DNA from: Timema cristinae
Lineage: Eukaryota > Arthropoda > Insecta > Phasmatodea > Timematidae
Length of the DNA stretch: 64,000 nt
Reading direction: 5' to 3'
NCBI GenBank assembly: GCA_039000515.1
Contig: JBCFYV010000012.1
Coordinates: forward strand, 115,579,949-115,643,948
Positions within the stretch are counted from its first letter, which is position 1, and every line of letters begins with the position of its first letter. Both the position numbers and the translations under genes were made by a program. Below are positions 1 through 11,616 of this stretch, one piece after another. The notes beneath the pieces were generated by a model. It saw nothing but the letters and a program-made list of their open reading frames with translations. It searched no databases and had not been told where the DNA came from.

Positions 1-1632
1 TGGTGCAACGAATAGAGATCCGGGATATGGGATCATTTTAAAGTTCTTATTGCGGCGTGAGGGGTAAAATATACGTTTTTATTCAAATTACACACCGACA
101 ACTAAATATCTAAGTAAAGTTGATAGCCTGTGACGAGTAAACTATTAACTAAAAAGTGAGTGAGGGCTTATTATATAGATCTTTTCCCAATAAAAAGTTT
201 AAAATACATTTTAGTGCAATAATCTGCAGACATCGCTGCAACGACCCACTAGTTTATTTATATTTACAAAACTCAAACTATAGGGTTGTTAAAGAAAAAG
301 AGACATGTTGGAATCTTTCGAATTTATTTTAGTGTAAGCCAAATTTTTTAAATAACGCATCGTAGAATTAAATATTGCGTAAGAGCTGAACATCTGCGTG
401 GAGATTTCTCTGTTACCGAGGCGGGCCCCTTAGTTAGCAAAGCAGTGCGAGGGTATTTCCCTTCAAGTAGACGTCGCCTTTAGAGACATGTCTATATAAT
501 ATCAGTAGTGACGTGCTAAAACTATCGATATTTGTCAACAAACTGTAAAAAAAAAAAGTTGCAGATAGACGGAATGGGCAAGAAGGAAGGCCTTTCCTGA
601 AGAATTGGGTGAAAATCCTAAAACCAAGGTATATGTGGAAGCGGCCCAATGGAACTCGCGAGAAGGCCTTTTTATGGGGAGGAGGGGGGGGGGGAGTTAC
701 GACTACAGAAAACATTGTGGTTCTGTTGGTTTGCCACACACGTTGTCATATCTATCCTAACCTGGTTTACAAAAAACCTATCCACCTGCATGAAGGGGAA
801 AGAAAGAGGGCGGAAAAACCGCTATCAAATTTCTATTTGCCGCAGGTCTACCGCCCCCAGAAAACAGATGGAACACCCCGCATACACACAAAAAACGGCA
901 ACGCGCGTGCACACCAAGGCAACACAAGCTGGCAACCCTGTCACAACAAGATTGTATCACGCAAAATGGTTTTTGACTGTTGAGTAGTAAATTGAGAAGA
1001 TGGACGAACAGACACGAAACAGGTATATATTTTTAAAAAGAAACAAGCGAGTAAATAATACCGAGCATAAAAAAAGAACGTGAATAAAACGTGAAGAGAT
1101 GGAAGATGAGAAGAAGAAAACCGAGGGGGGAGGAGGGGGAGGGATCCTGCGGTGAAGGCGATGTGGCCTGGAAATCTCGGAGATTATTCCCCCCGTATAC
1201 ACGAGCTGTGTTTCCGTACTTATCTCAGTACTTAATTCAGTACGAGTCACTGTTACCGTGTGAACGACCTACTATAATCGCGAATAAACAAGTTGTATAG
1301 TGGAAACTTGTGCGTCCTATAGTAGTTACAGTAGGGAGTAGGATTTTGGTAAGAACAGTTAGTTACAAAACTTACCAAAACAATTTTAATATGTTCAAAT
1401 GTCAAGTCAAGTGATCTACAACTTAAACTTTTGATAAATATTACCAATACCTTAAAAATAATATTCTTAGTATAATTAAATGTTATCAACTTTGACCGCC
1501 ACGAACCTTTTGGTCAAGAGAACAGCGCCCCTGGCTGCCGATCGAGAGTTCCGGGTTCGATTCCTGGCGGTATATTTCCCAAAAAGGGGGGGGGGACTGT
1601 TTCTATCGTCACCATGAATTGTTTAATTATCC
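1..1632. other. No gene seen
   Basis: AT-rich sequence with a G-run near 683 and short chance frames on both strands. A tRNA-like stretch with GGGTTCGATTCC lies at 1551-1562 but lacks a matching acceptor stem. Confidence 0.6.
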
Positions 1633-2005
1633 TTAAGGTGCAGCAGAAGGAAGCACGAGTAATTTTACAGTTTTTATAGCATTAAATTTTGTTGGCCAAA
1701 ATAACTCAAATATTTCTCCAGTAGCAACATAGAGTTTAGTTTTCTGCACATGTTAATTTTAACAGATCTTGAATATCTGTCAAGGGTGTCCTGGAATTTT
1801 GACAAAACTTTTTCTCTTTATTTAAAATGTTTTGACAAAATTCCAGGACACTCTTGACAGATATTCAAGATCTGTTGATATTAGAATGTGCAGAAAATTG
1901 AACTTTATGTTGCTACTGGAGAAATATTTGATTTATTTCGGCCAAAAATATGTCATTTCTATAAAAACTGTAAAAATACTTGCACTCTCTTCTGCCGCAC
2001 CTTAA
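1633..2005. mobile_element. Palindromic MITE (TTAA-flanked), copy A
   Basis: A 373-bp foldback with TTAA at both borders. It begins GGTGCAGCAGAAGGAAGCAC and ends in the reverse complement of that motif. Arms meet near 1825. The core reads TCTTGAATATCTGTCAAG on one side and its complement on the other. Confidence 0.8.
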
Positions 2006-2011
2006 GTTAGG

Positions 2012-2046
2012 TTTAGGCTCCACACCTTCATAATCACTACTACAGG
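2012..2046 (+). repeat. SINE-3 tail joined to the 61-base satellite
   Basis: TTTAGGCTCCACACCTTCAT and AATCACTACTAC resemble a SINE-3 3' end directly abutting the first satellite unit. Confidence 0.4.
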
Positions 2047-2715
2047 TATGACGTGTGGACAACCTCTCAGGTGTACCCTGGGTAACGTTCTGTTCCCACA
2101 GGGCGGGTATGACGTGAGGACAACCTCTCAGGTGTACCCTGGGTAACGTTCTGTTCCCACAAGGCGGGTATGACGTGCGGACAACCTCTCAGGTGTACCC
2201 TGGGTAACGTTCTGTTCCCACAGGGCGGGTATGACGTGAGGACAACCTCTAAGGTGTACCCTGGGTAATGTTCTGTTCCCACAGGGCGGGTATGACGTGC
2301 GGACAACCTCTCAGGTGTACCCTGGGTAACGTTCTGTTCCCACAGGGCGGGTATGACGTGCGGACAACCTCTAAGGTGTACCCTGGGTAACGTTCTGTTC
2401 CCACAGGGCGGGTATGACGTGAGGACAACCTCTCAGGTGTACCCTGGGTAACGTTCTGTTCCCACAGGGCGGGTATGACGTGTGGACAACCTCTCAGGTG
2501 TACCCTGGGTAACGTTCTGTTCCCACAGGGCGGGTATGACGTGAGGACAACCTCTAAGGTGTACCCTGGGTAATGTTCTGTTCCCACAGGGCGGGTATGA
2601 CGTGCGGACAACCTCTCAGGTGTACCCTGGGTAACGTTCTGTTCCCGCAGGGCGGGTATGACGTGTGGACAACCTCTCAGGTGTACCCTGGGTAATGTTC
2701 TGATCCCACAGAGCG
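2040..2715 (+). repeat. 61-base tandem satellite, ~11 copies
   Basis: The unit begins TATGACGTG(T/A/C)GGACAACCT and continues CTCAGGTGTACCCTGGGTAA, then CGTTCTGTTCCCACAGGGCG. Starts at 2047, 2108, 2169 and 2230 show an exact 61-base period. Variation is limited to a few positions (GTGTGG/GTGAGG/GTGCGG, CTCAGG/CTAAGG, AACG/AATG), so the array is young or homogenised. Open frames on the minus strand are by-products of a period not divisible by 3. Confidence 0.95.
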
Positions 2716-4009
2716 GCTAAAAGTCTAAAAACACAGGCGACCTAACTAGATACTGCATCTCTGACGGTCACGCGCATGCGCAGAGGTGAAACAAGTTGTC
2801 TTAAATTAGCAAATTGAGCAGATAGATTCTCTTATCTTTCAAACAAAAGTAAAACGAAGTATGTTTGTATTAAAAAAAAAGTTTGATGGAAGTCGTTTTA
2901 AAATGTATTTTGTAGAGATAAGAATAATCATAGTCAAGTTGTTATATACATAAACTATTTTCTGAAAGAAATGTTATTTTTGATTGTAAAACTAGCTAAG
3001 AACGCGCGTCGTATATTTCGTAGTTCGCGTTATTTCGTGATGAATGCGATAGTTATTTCAGTACACAGTTATTTTCTAAATTAAGTACGAAAACATCGCC
3101 ATTGTGTGTGGGGCATGATGATGTTATACACACTGATTTTGGTGGAAAGTACCTTCTGAAAATTATTTTTCCTAACAAAATTAATCTATTTAGTGGAAAT
3201 CTGGTAGAAAAAATTACCTTCTTTTTTCCTTGCGCATGTGCGTGTATTGAAACATCGCTGAAAACTAGTACTTGCGCTACTACCGAATCACGGCCGATGT
3301 TTCCTTGATAACCAATTATTTTATTAATGGTTGCGATGAAAGATGGTCGTCCACACGGAAAAAGTGCGTGTAAACACGTGTCTATCTAGAATAGGAAACA
3401 AAACTAAAATCATTTTTAAATGAAAGTCAATATTGTCTAGGAGGAAATAGTAGAGTGAGAATTTATACTCGTGAGCGGAAGAGGGTGTTATCGGCAGATA
3501 AACAAGAGCTCTCAAAAAGGGTGAACTGCTCATTTCCTTACCTCTTCTATTTAGTATATGTTGGGTGACAGTGCCTCAAGTTAAGATGCAACCCGCTTCG
3601 CAAATAGCTTCAATTTCACGATTAGCAGGCGACGTCGTTAATCAACGGAAATATTACCTGTGTCTGTATTAGAACACAAGTGTCTGTTCTTTGAACCGAC
3701 GCGAAGTTCTATCAAACAATGACCCGAAGAGGAGACGGAGACAAGACCGTCAACTCCATCAACAACGGTTGGTCGGTCGGTGGTTCGGCGACTCGCAAAT
3801 TTGCGGGCGGGGGGGAGTTGCGGTGGAAGAATCGTGACCGCGGCGAGTCTATTGTGTCGGATGCCCCCTCCTTTATCACCCAAGAGTCACGGTCGAGCTG
3901 TTATCATCATCACCTTACCTTTTAGCGCAACATCCACGCAGATACCTTCACCACCCTAAAACGAAACACAATCTTCGCTTCACGCCTAACAATCCGAGCT
4001 ATACAATGA
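2716..4009. other. No gene seen
   Basis: Unique-looking sequence, including a GC-richer patch at 3700-3900 with short frames on both strands and no recognisable protein. Confidence 0.5.
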
Positions 4010-4190
4010 TGGACGTAAGAATGAGGAAGATACTATTAAGAGGAAATGTTACCGCATTTTCGTTAGGAAAAAAAGGGTGAAACAATTTGGGAGGGGGGGG
4101 GGGGAGAGGATCCCTAAATACACCCAGCAAGGATCCGAACTCCTACCCGCCTCTCCGTCGAACCATACAAGACGAGACTGACTTTTATGT
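4010..4190 (-). mobile_element. SINE-2 fragment with G-run
   Basis: Minus-strand body and head pieces (TACCGCATTTTCG, then TCCCTAAATACACCCAGC and CCGAACTCC). Diverged. Confidence 0.5.
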
Positions 4191-4193
4191 ACT

Positions 4194-4400
4194 AACACCG
4201 CATCTTACTACCGTCGGGTTTTCACATATTTATTAGTTACGCTTGTATGTTAGGAACAAGGAAAATTTAGAGGAAGCGTACCCGCATTTGCGTTGAGGGA
4301 GAGTGGTAAATCGCGTGGGGGGGTGGGACAACCACCACCCAAGTACACCCGACTGATTCGAGTTGACCACGCGGTCACCGAAGCAGGCGAGACGCTAGTA
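4194..4400 (-). mobile_element. SINE-2
   Basis: Minus-strand copy with tail CACCGCATCTTACTACCGTC, body CCCGCATTTGCGTTGAGGGA and head ending near GCGGTCACCGAAG. Confidence 0.65.
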
Positions 4401-4560
4401 AAATTTGCTATTGGTCTGTCTAGGAACAGGTCGGGATTCAAATCCCGGTCAGATGTACCGTGTTTTTTTAAAGCCAATGCAAGTACCTTTCCTATAAATT
4501 CTACCTCTCTCCCTAGTGTAAAAACAAGCCGGGCGCTTGGTAAGACGCTGTATACCTGGT
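4340..4560 (+). mobile_element. SINE-2 leading into a minisatellite
   Basis: Plus-strand head-like text (CGCGGTCACCGAAGCAGGCG), B-box GGATTCAAATCCCGG at 4434, body, and the tail piece GGTAAGACGC, which continues as the 19-base minisatellite. It overlaps the head of the opposite copy at its left. Confidence 0.6.
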
Positions 4561-4770
4561 AAGACGCTGTGTACCTGGTATGACGCTGTGTACCTGGATT
4601 TACGCTGTGTACCTGGTATGACGCTGTGTACCTGGTATGACGCTGTTGGTACCTGGTAAGACGCTGTATACCTGGTATGACCGTTACCGTATTGTACCTG
4701 GTAAGACGCTGTGTACCTGGTATGACGCTGTGTACCTGGAGACGCTGTGTACCTGGGAAGACGCTGTACC
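4530..4770 (+). repeat. 19-base minisatellite
   Basis: The unit GTACCTGGTATGACGCTGT repeats with exact 19-base spacing at 4571, 4590 and 4609 and with small indels later. It starts from the tail of a SINE-2 copy. Confidence 0.9.
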
Positions 4771-4799
4771 AGCATAAACGTAAACGGTGCGGCGTGTTG

Positions 4800-5060
4800 T
4801 GCGTATTGTCAGGAATGTAAGGATGAGGAAAGTAGCTTAGAGGAAATGCACCTGCACTAGCGGGGGAAGAGAAGCGGGTGGAGAAAAAAAACCTTTGTAA
4901 TAAGTCCCATGCTTAAAGCTACCTCTCAAGTGCACCCGACAGGATTCGAACCTCGACCTCCTTCTCCAACGGAAATTCAATCTATTCGATCTCCTTCGCC
5001 ACCAGAAATCCAATTTATTGTGAAATGTGGCACCTTAGACCATATGACCACCGATGCGGG
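4800..5060 (-). mobile_element. SINE-2
   Basis: Minus-strand copy with body AGAGGAAATGCACCTGCACT and B-box complement GGATTCGAACC. The head ends near 5055 in TGACCACCGATGCGG. Confidence 0.65.
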
Positions 5061-5455
5061 TGCTTAAAAAACTAACACAAAAAATTCTAAGTAGTTTTTT
5101 TTTTCAAGGGATCGTTTGTACGAGGCTTTAGAGAGGGAGGAAGATGTCAGGAGTCTTGCGATAAACATCTTCAGAGAGTCAAGACAGAAATATTGAGGGG
5201 GTTGGAGAGAGACTCGCATCAAGATTCAAGAAGGGGACCCCCATCAGCCATCCCGGCGCGTATTGAGCTTGTATAGGACGCCCCAGCGGGAAAGGACTGG
5301 CGAGAAGGGAGGGGGGGGGGGGGGCGAAAGATGCAGGTAACCGTCAAACCACTAACAAGGGAGCAGTCATGGAGCGCATCATACTAAAAACACGGCCGAT
5401 GTTTTCGTTCTTAATTCAGTAGAGAAACTTAAATTCAAATAATTACGGCAATCTA

Positions 5456-5625
5456 AGCTTCGGTGGTCGTATAGTCGTGGAGGCTCTTACCATATCCCGA
5501 TGAGATGAGGTGATCATGATAGTGAGTATGAGGGTGACCGTTGGGTAGTTCCCTTTTTGAGAAAAATACCCAAGGTATCAGCCGGGAATCGAACCCAGGA
5601 CCACTATACCACGAAGCCAGGCTGA
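5456..5625 (-). mobile_element. SINE-3
   Basis: Minus-strand copy: tail complement GATAGTGAGTATGAGGGTGA, body GACCGTTGGGTAGTTCCCTT, head GAATCGAACCCAGGACCACT with the B-box complement. Confidence 0.6.
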
Positions 5626-5739
5626 CTGTACAGTGTGTATACGAAACAAAGTTATATAGATAAGCTGTTATTAATTAATATTGCTTGATAAACAAACACT
5701 TTTATGATTAAATTTCCTTTTTCGACAGTTGAAAAAGGG

Positions 5740-5880
5740 TTAATACTCGCAATGGACTAAACGGTCAATGACGGAGAGATCGGGGTTTGAATCCCGGTGG
5801 GGTGTACTGAGAGGGAAGTTTTACCTAATACCCGCAAATGCGGGTACTTTTGCTATAAAATCTACATACGGATAGTCCGG
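5740..5880 (+). mobile_element. SINE-2 fragment
   Basis: B-box GGTTTGAATCCCGGT and body CCCGCAAATGCGGGTACTTT. Both ends are missing. Confidence 0.6.
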
Positions 5881-5904
5881 TCGGAAAACTAGAGACGATA
5901 GTTT

Positions 5905-6262
5905 TTAAGGTAGAAGTACAGGGGGTGCGAGAAAGGGCCAGTGTTTTTGCAGTTTTCATAACAAACAACTATTTCCGACAAAATAAATCAAATATTGCCC
6001 CAGTAAAAGAGTAGATTTTAATGTATACACATGAGCATAGCAGTATTTAATGAAAAACTTTTTAAATGAAGATAAAAAGTTGTCATTAAATTCCAGGACA
6101 CCCTCGACATATACATACGACAACTGTTGATATCACCATATGCAGAAAATTAAACTCCATTATCTTTTACTGGAGAAATATCTAATTTATTTTGCAGAAA
6201 AAAAGTTTTGCTACAAAAGTCTTAAAAAAACACTGCATTTAACTCGCCTCTCCTAACATCCA
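5905..6262. mobile_element. Palindromic MITE, copy C (diverged)
   Basis: Same order of motifs as copies A and B: TTTGCAGTTTT, AAATAAATCAAATATT, AAATTCCAGGACACCC and ACTGGAGAAATATCTAATTT. The left border has TTAA; the right border is decayed. Confidence 0.65.
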
Positions 6263-6927
6263 ACCCGAAACCTAAAAGGAAACAAGGCTAGGAAACCAAA
6301 TTTGGATTGTGACTAAACCAGCCGCCAGAAGGTATATCATCTTGATTACAATTCCAAAAAGCCAAACGACAGAGGGGGAGGGGCGGAGAGGAGAGTGAAG
6401 AAGAAGAAGAAGAAAAAATAGTCGACGGATAAACACACATTTGCATTTTAACGAGACGCGCCTCATCAGGAGAAAAGGGGGCGTGTCCGAAGATAGTGGT
6501 CTCTCGTTAGATCTCAAGAAGAAGCAATCTGCGAGGACTTGGGGGGGTCCCTGTAATTAACATGGGGAAGGGGAGGGAATATGTCAAGAGATGAAGGTTC
6601 GGATGGTTGGAGCCTGCAAGGGGCGAACTGACACAACCAAGGGGAGGACCTGCCGCAGTCGAGTGGCGAGCACAGAGAGACGCCCGATCAGATCCCGTGG
6701 CTCCGAAGATACGTACCCACATTTAAAATGGAGGGAGAGGTAAATTTTATGTATTATTAAACGTGTGGCATTTAACGCGCACTTTCTGAACCGAATGATT
6801 ATATCTGCAGACGATAATTTTCTATGAACAAGAGCGAAAGGCCCTAACAATTTTGGCAGGAAAGGTATTTTTCACATAACCTTCCAGGGTTATTTTACAT
6901 TCCACAATAGACATGGGGACCGACGGC
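6263..6927. other. No gene seen
   Basis: Contains an (AAG)n tract near 6398-6415 and GC-rich text at 6600-6720. Overlapping short frames on the minus strand show no family features. Confidence 0.5.
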
Positions 6928-7062
6928 TTGATTACCTTTCAGAAGGAAATTGTGCTACGGATTTTTATCGCAAGAAAAAAATCAATCGACCTCAGCTAGG
7001 TTTGAACCCACGAGCATCGGGTACTGAGGCGGACACTTTACCTCAATACCACCGAGGTCAAC
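6928..7062 (-). mobile_element. SINE-4 (tRNA-like), copy 1
   Basis: On the minus strand, TGACCTCGGTGGTATTGAGG carries an A-box-like start and GGGTTCAAACC a B-box. It ends near CTTTCAGAAGGAAATTGTGC. Shares its body end with 24298-24412. Confidence 0.55.
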
Positions 7063-7199
7063 GAGAGGGGTAAATAACCGCCCAGAGGGGAGTAGTAGCC
7101 CTCTGTAATGGGAAAACCAGACTATATCCTGATTTTGGTTGGAAGAACAGTAGAGAATATAAGAACATATTTATTTACGGCCAACATTGATAATATTTT

Positions 7200-7247
7200 A
7201 TGAATGTGAGGAATGCCAGGCCTCCACCGTGGTTCGGATACCACGTT
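7200..7247 (+). mobile_element. SINE-1 body fragment
   Basis: A ~48-base piece, TGAATGTGAGGAATGCCAGG through CACGTT, lies left of the N gap. It may be the other end of a repeat that broke the assembly. Confidence 0.6.
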
Positions 7248-7333
7248 GATCTGTTGCAAAATTTAGTAAAGCAATTTTCATATGTTCATACGTCAAGTTA
7301 CGTAAACTTCATGTCATTTTTGGTTTAAAAAAT

Positions 7334-7433
7334 NNNNNNNNNNNNNNNNNNNNNNNNNNNNNNNNNNNNNNNNNNNNNNNNNNNNNNNNNNNNNNNNNNN
7401 NNNNNNNNNNNNNNNNNNNNNNNNNNNNNNNNN
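7334..7433. other. Assembly gap (100 N)
   Basis: Exactly 100 unknown bases, a conventional scaffold gap of unmeasured size. It lies between SINE-1 pieces, so a repeat probably caused the break. Confidence 1.
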
Positions 7434-7470
7434 AGTTCAATACCTCTAAAATAATACCAGGAATATAGTA

Positions 7471-7762
7471 TTTATTATAACACCGCGTCTTACTACCCGT
7501 TCGGGTTATACACACTTACGCTAATGTGTAATGGTAGGGTGATTGTGAGATGAAATGGAGGATCTACAGTTTAACGTGGGATCCGAACCACGGTGGAGGC
7601 CTGGCATTCCCCACATTCACAAGATGTGATTAATACACATCTTATCAGAGGTGAAGGAAGGGTTTTAGTAATCAGATAAATCTGTGTCGGGACCGAGGAT
7701 TGAACCCCGGACCTCAGCACAGAAGTCCGACACCTTACCCATAGACCATCAGGTCACCCATA
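7471..7762 (-). mobile_element. SINE-1, full length
   Basis: Minus-strand copy with the tail at the left and the tRNA-like head ending GGTCACC near 7758. Flanked by AGGAATATAGTA (7459-7470 and 7763-7774), a 12-base target duplication. It lies just right of the N gap. Confidence 0.88.
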
Positions 7763-8431
7763 AGGAATATAGTAAATTAATTTAAATGTTGAGAGGAAAA
7801 TATATGAGGGGTTCTGGGTTCGATTATCGGCATGGCCAAAATATTTATATTTGGTAAAATGTGGGTTCCCCTTCCACATTGATAAGTCAACGGCCGGGGG
7901 GCTTGATGTGTTTGTTCTAGATTTAGGCTAGTTGATAAGTCGTGTACTGATATAATCAGTCGGTTCATAAAATGAAAGTCAAAAATACAGTACCTAAAAA
8001 AAATTAAATAAAATTAGTATTTCATCGAAGTAAAGTATCTTCCTACTAAAATACTAAAACAGCTTCCCCTTGTGGTCTCGCCCCGAGTATTTTCTATTCA
8101 AGAGATGACGAGGAAGAGAGGGAGGGTGGTGTTGGTGACAATAAGGGGTGAGGCGGGGGGGGCTGATCCCCCCTCCTCCACGAGAGAGAGAGAGGATAAT
8201 GAATCTCAAGAAGGCAGACGCAAGAGAGAGAGATAGAGAACTAACAAGAAGCGATGGTGTCCTGCCTGCTCTGTTTGACAAGACCGATCAAGGGGTGGGA
8301 GGGGTGAGATGTGTACACTGAGTTCCAACAAAACATAGATCCTCGTGACAAGCACCAGATCCCTAACAGTTTAAGAGCGTTCATCAGAGCAAGCCCAACT
8401 CAACTCCCGGCTCGCGCGAGGTATGGGATTA

Positions 8432-8715
8432 AGGCCTATTTTACACTAGCGGTTAAAACGCTAGTAACCGCGCCTTTAAATGAAACCCTTGATATCATTA
8501 TTATTAGCACCGCATCTTACAACCCGTTCGGGTTATACGCACTTACGCTAATGTGTAATGGAAGGGTGATTGCGAGATGAAATGAAGGACCTACAATTTA
8601 ACGTGGAATCCGAACCACGGTGGCGGCCTGGCATTCCCCACATCCCTTGTTATCAAGTTAGACAATAAGTTATTCGTCTAGACAAGCGTTTTAACCGCTA
8701 ATGTAAAATCGGCCT
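8432..8715. mobile_element. TIR MITE interrupted by SINE-1
   Basis: The left arm AGGCCTATTTTACACTAGCG and the right arm, whose reverse complement is AGGCCGATTTTACATTAGCG, both continue GTTAAAACGCT. A 5'-truncated SINE-1 (8505-8644) lies inside. Arms match for about 32 bases. Confidence 0.7.
8505..8644 (-). mobile_element. SINE-1, 5'-truncated
   Basis: Only the tail and half of the body are present, ending CATTCCCCACAT. The truncation fits target-primed reverse transcription. Confidence 0.8.
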
Positions 8716-9661
8716 GAAAGAGAAAGGAACCAGATATACCAGAAATGTGTGCAGTGCATTCGTATTTGAATGATTACTAGAAACTTTCCCCGGTGACGAT
8801 GGGGACAAAGCGGCAAAGTTATTGTTGATAACTACAGTCCTTATTATGACAGAATGAAGATATGTGAACAGTGCTTATCTGTAAAGCCATTCTAAAATGA
8901 TCAAAAACGGCCTTTTCAATGCAGTTTTTATCTAAATAAAATTTAATATTTTTAAAATGTTCAGTATTAGGAACTTCTATTGATTCTTTATCTCCATTAA
9001 TGTTTAATTAGAAATGATCCACGTGCAATAGTGTTGGTGTGAATTTACTATTTCTAGCCGACTGTATCACAGAGTTGATTGGCATGTGATGTAAACTCTT
9101 AATATCTATATATATAGTTTACTCTAATCGGTGAACCTATGTATGCTATTATGACAGAGTGGCACGGGTCTCTGAAAAAGGTATCGACTTGTAGATAGAT
9201 CTCCACACAAAAAAAGGCCGAAATTGTAATGAGATTTATGACAAAACAAAACTTGTTTGTTCTGGACAATAAAGAAAGTTGGTCTTACGTCTGGACAATT
9301 TTCTTACGAATTTACCTAAGTCCAGGCGCCATTGAAATGGCGGTAAATGAAAGATAGCAGAAGTAACCAGATCTACTTTCATGTATCCATTCGCCAAACC
9401 ATATGATCTATAAGACCATACCTCTTGTCACTTTCGCCAGTCAAAACTTTCACAATAAACCATTTGTTTTTCTTTTGACCCCCCCCCCCCCCCTCGCCAT
9501 AAAATTGAAATACTAAATTTTAAAAGGCTGCGTTCTCTTTCACAAATTAAGATGGCGAAACATACAAAACTAAAGTCGTTGATGACGTCATACAAACTGT
9601 CTTCGGTTATGTTTATGCGCACCTGTTTACAAAATAAAAACGTTTTATTTTGAAACTAATC

Positions 9662-9840
9662 TTTAGTATAGCTGCGCTCGACTGCTGAGGACGGGGAGAT
9701 CGAGGTTCGAATCTCGGTCGGGTGAACTTGGGGGGGGGGGGGTTCCTAAATGGTTTTCCACTCTCCCTCCACGCAAATGCGGGTTCACTTCCTCCAATTC
9801 AACCTTCTTAATTCCTAATCCATTAGTGTAATTATATTAT
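9662..9840 (+). mobile_element. SINE-2, 5' part reduced
   Basis: Begins in the head at GCTGCGCTCGACTGCTGAGG. The B-box is GGTTCGAATCTCGG, a 12-base G-run follows, then the body. The common tail is absent. Confidence 0.75.
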
Positions 9841-10769
9841 AGTATAAAAACAGTAAAAAGTAAAATACGGACCTAAAAAATTTGCGTTCGCTTCAATCCT
9901 CATTCAGCGTGTTTTTGACTTTACCCTCTACGACTGGGGAGATTTCACCCCTCCCCCCCCCCCCACCCCTCGTTCCGTATGGTGAAAATCAAGACCGCCT
10001 TTAATAGGTGAGTGTGGAATAGTGCATACAAACAGTGTCATCACCGGGTGTTAGTTAAACATCCCATAACTCGCTGCTGGGGCGTATCGTACAAAAACAT
10101 GGCCTGCGTCTAGAGATATGAGACGGAAAATTTTCAATTAATATTTCTGTAGAACAATTTTAACTGATTAAATGAATGTTTCTAGGTCTTAAGATACAAC
10201 CCAAGATAAGCACCTAGTATAATCCATCACATAATTATTATTTTGTTTCATTCTTTAAAACAATAACTTTAAATAACATTGTCATAACTTTGAGTGTGAC
10301 TAAACCTGTGTTTTTTAATTTGTATTTAACTATTCATCCACATGAGCTGTGTTGTAAACTTGGACTTTATTTTTTTAAATTTTCGTTGTTAGTTTTGTAT
10401 TTTTTAAATTATTTTTGTTTATGTACTTTTAGACTTGTCAACATTTTTTTTTCACTAACTGTTTGACGATGTTATTTTTTTTTAAATATGACACTATGTT
10501 ATAATTTTAAACACAATTCAATCAGATATTTTAATCTAAAGTCATTCGATTTTAATTCTAAATATTTTCTAAATTAATCTATTTTACTTATTAATAATAT
10601 TACTGGGTGCTTTTCTTGGGTTGTATCTAAGTCCAAGCCACAATCATTATCACTCCTTACTGTATTCTATCTAGAATGTTTTCTAAAATGATTAAATGAA
10701 GCTAATGTAATAGAGATATAAAAATATATCCCAAATGTCATCGTATATACTTATGATTCCATCTCACCA
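9841..10769. other. No gene seen
   Basis: AT-rich text with a C-run at 9950-9963. TAGGTCTTAAGATACAACCC (10172) and GGGTTGTATCTAAGTCC (10618) look like loosely inverted ends of an old element. Confidence 0.4.
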
Positions 10770-10932
10770 AAGACATCTTGTGAATGTGGGGAATGCCAGG
10801 CCTCCACCGTGGTTCGGATCCCACGTTAAACTGTAGGTCCTCCATTTCATCTCACAATCACCCTACCATTACACATTAGCGTAAGTGCGTATAACCCGAA
10901 CGGGTAGTAAGACGCGGTGCTAGTAATAATAA
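10770..10932 (+). mobile_element. SINE-1, 5'-truncated
   Basis: Plus-strand copy starting in the body at AAGACATCTTGTGAATGTGG and ending GACGCGGTGCTAGTAATAAT. It abuts a minus-strand SINE-2 at its right. Confidence 0.8.
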
Positions 10933-10934
10933 AC

Positions 10935-11128
10935 TAGTTTGTTAGAAAAGAGAAAGGTTGGATTTAGAGGGAGTGTATCTGCATTTGCGTGAAGAGAGAG
11001 TGGAAAACAATTTAGGGGAAAACCCTCAGTGCACCTAACCGGTATTTGAACCCAGATCTGCCCGTCATTGGCAGTCTAGTATACTGCGAAAGAAGCGCGC
11101 CAGCCCGCGTGGCCTGCGAGGCGGGTCT
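10935..11128 (-). mobile_element. SINE-2
   Basis: Minus-strand copy with TTTGCGTGAAGAGAGAGTGG and GATCTGCCCGTCATTGGCAG, reaching a modified head rich in GCGCGCCAGCCCGCGTGG. Confidence 0.7.
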
Positions 11129-11579
11129 TTATTAGTTAATAATAATTGTAGTTCTATATAAAAGGGGATAAAGGAGGGGGGAGTTGTATTCTTCCTCTGC
11201 TTGAAAACATTACAAATTCTGAACTAGCGCTCTTTTAATGAACAAAAACAAAAAAAAAGCTTGTAGAGGGAGAGATGCGATGACAAATACTAGCCAGACG
11301 GGCTAGCGCCGGGCGCCAGGGATGAAAGAGGGCGGGGCTATATTTACTGTCGACCCTCGCTCCAAGGAGGCTGTTAGAACTGGGCCTCATGTCCTCCACA
11401 GGATCTGGATAGGATAACTTTACTGACAGTCAAACACCAACTTAGAAATTGTAATAAGGGGACACATATATATTGAATGGAGAGACATTTGCGTGAGTTG
11501 GTAGGCACGCGTCCTTCTTGCCAATCGTCTTGCCCAGTGCCCTCACTTACCCTCCCCCAACCAAGAAATAAGATGAAAA

Positions 11580-11615
<36 letters not shown>

Positions 11616-11616
<1 letters not shown>

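Larger units (their letters stand above)
7775..9661. other. Mostly unannotated, with MITE and SINE at 8432-8715
   Basis: Apart from the MITE there is only a (GAGA)n tract near 8180-8240 and a C-run at 9480. No gene. Confidence 0.5.

Noticed and set aside
1490..1580. tRNA gene
   Set aside because: A good B-box and T-arm are present, but the acceptor stem does not pair when the T-arm is placed correctly.
2067..2611. Minus-strand open frames of 79 and 120 codons with a repeated peptide
   Set aside because: They are translations of the 61-base satellite. The peptide repeat is simply three satellite units read in three frames.
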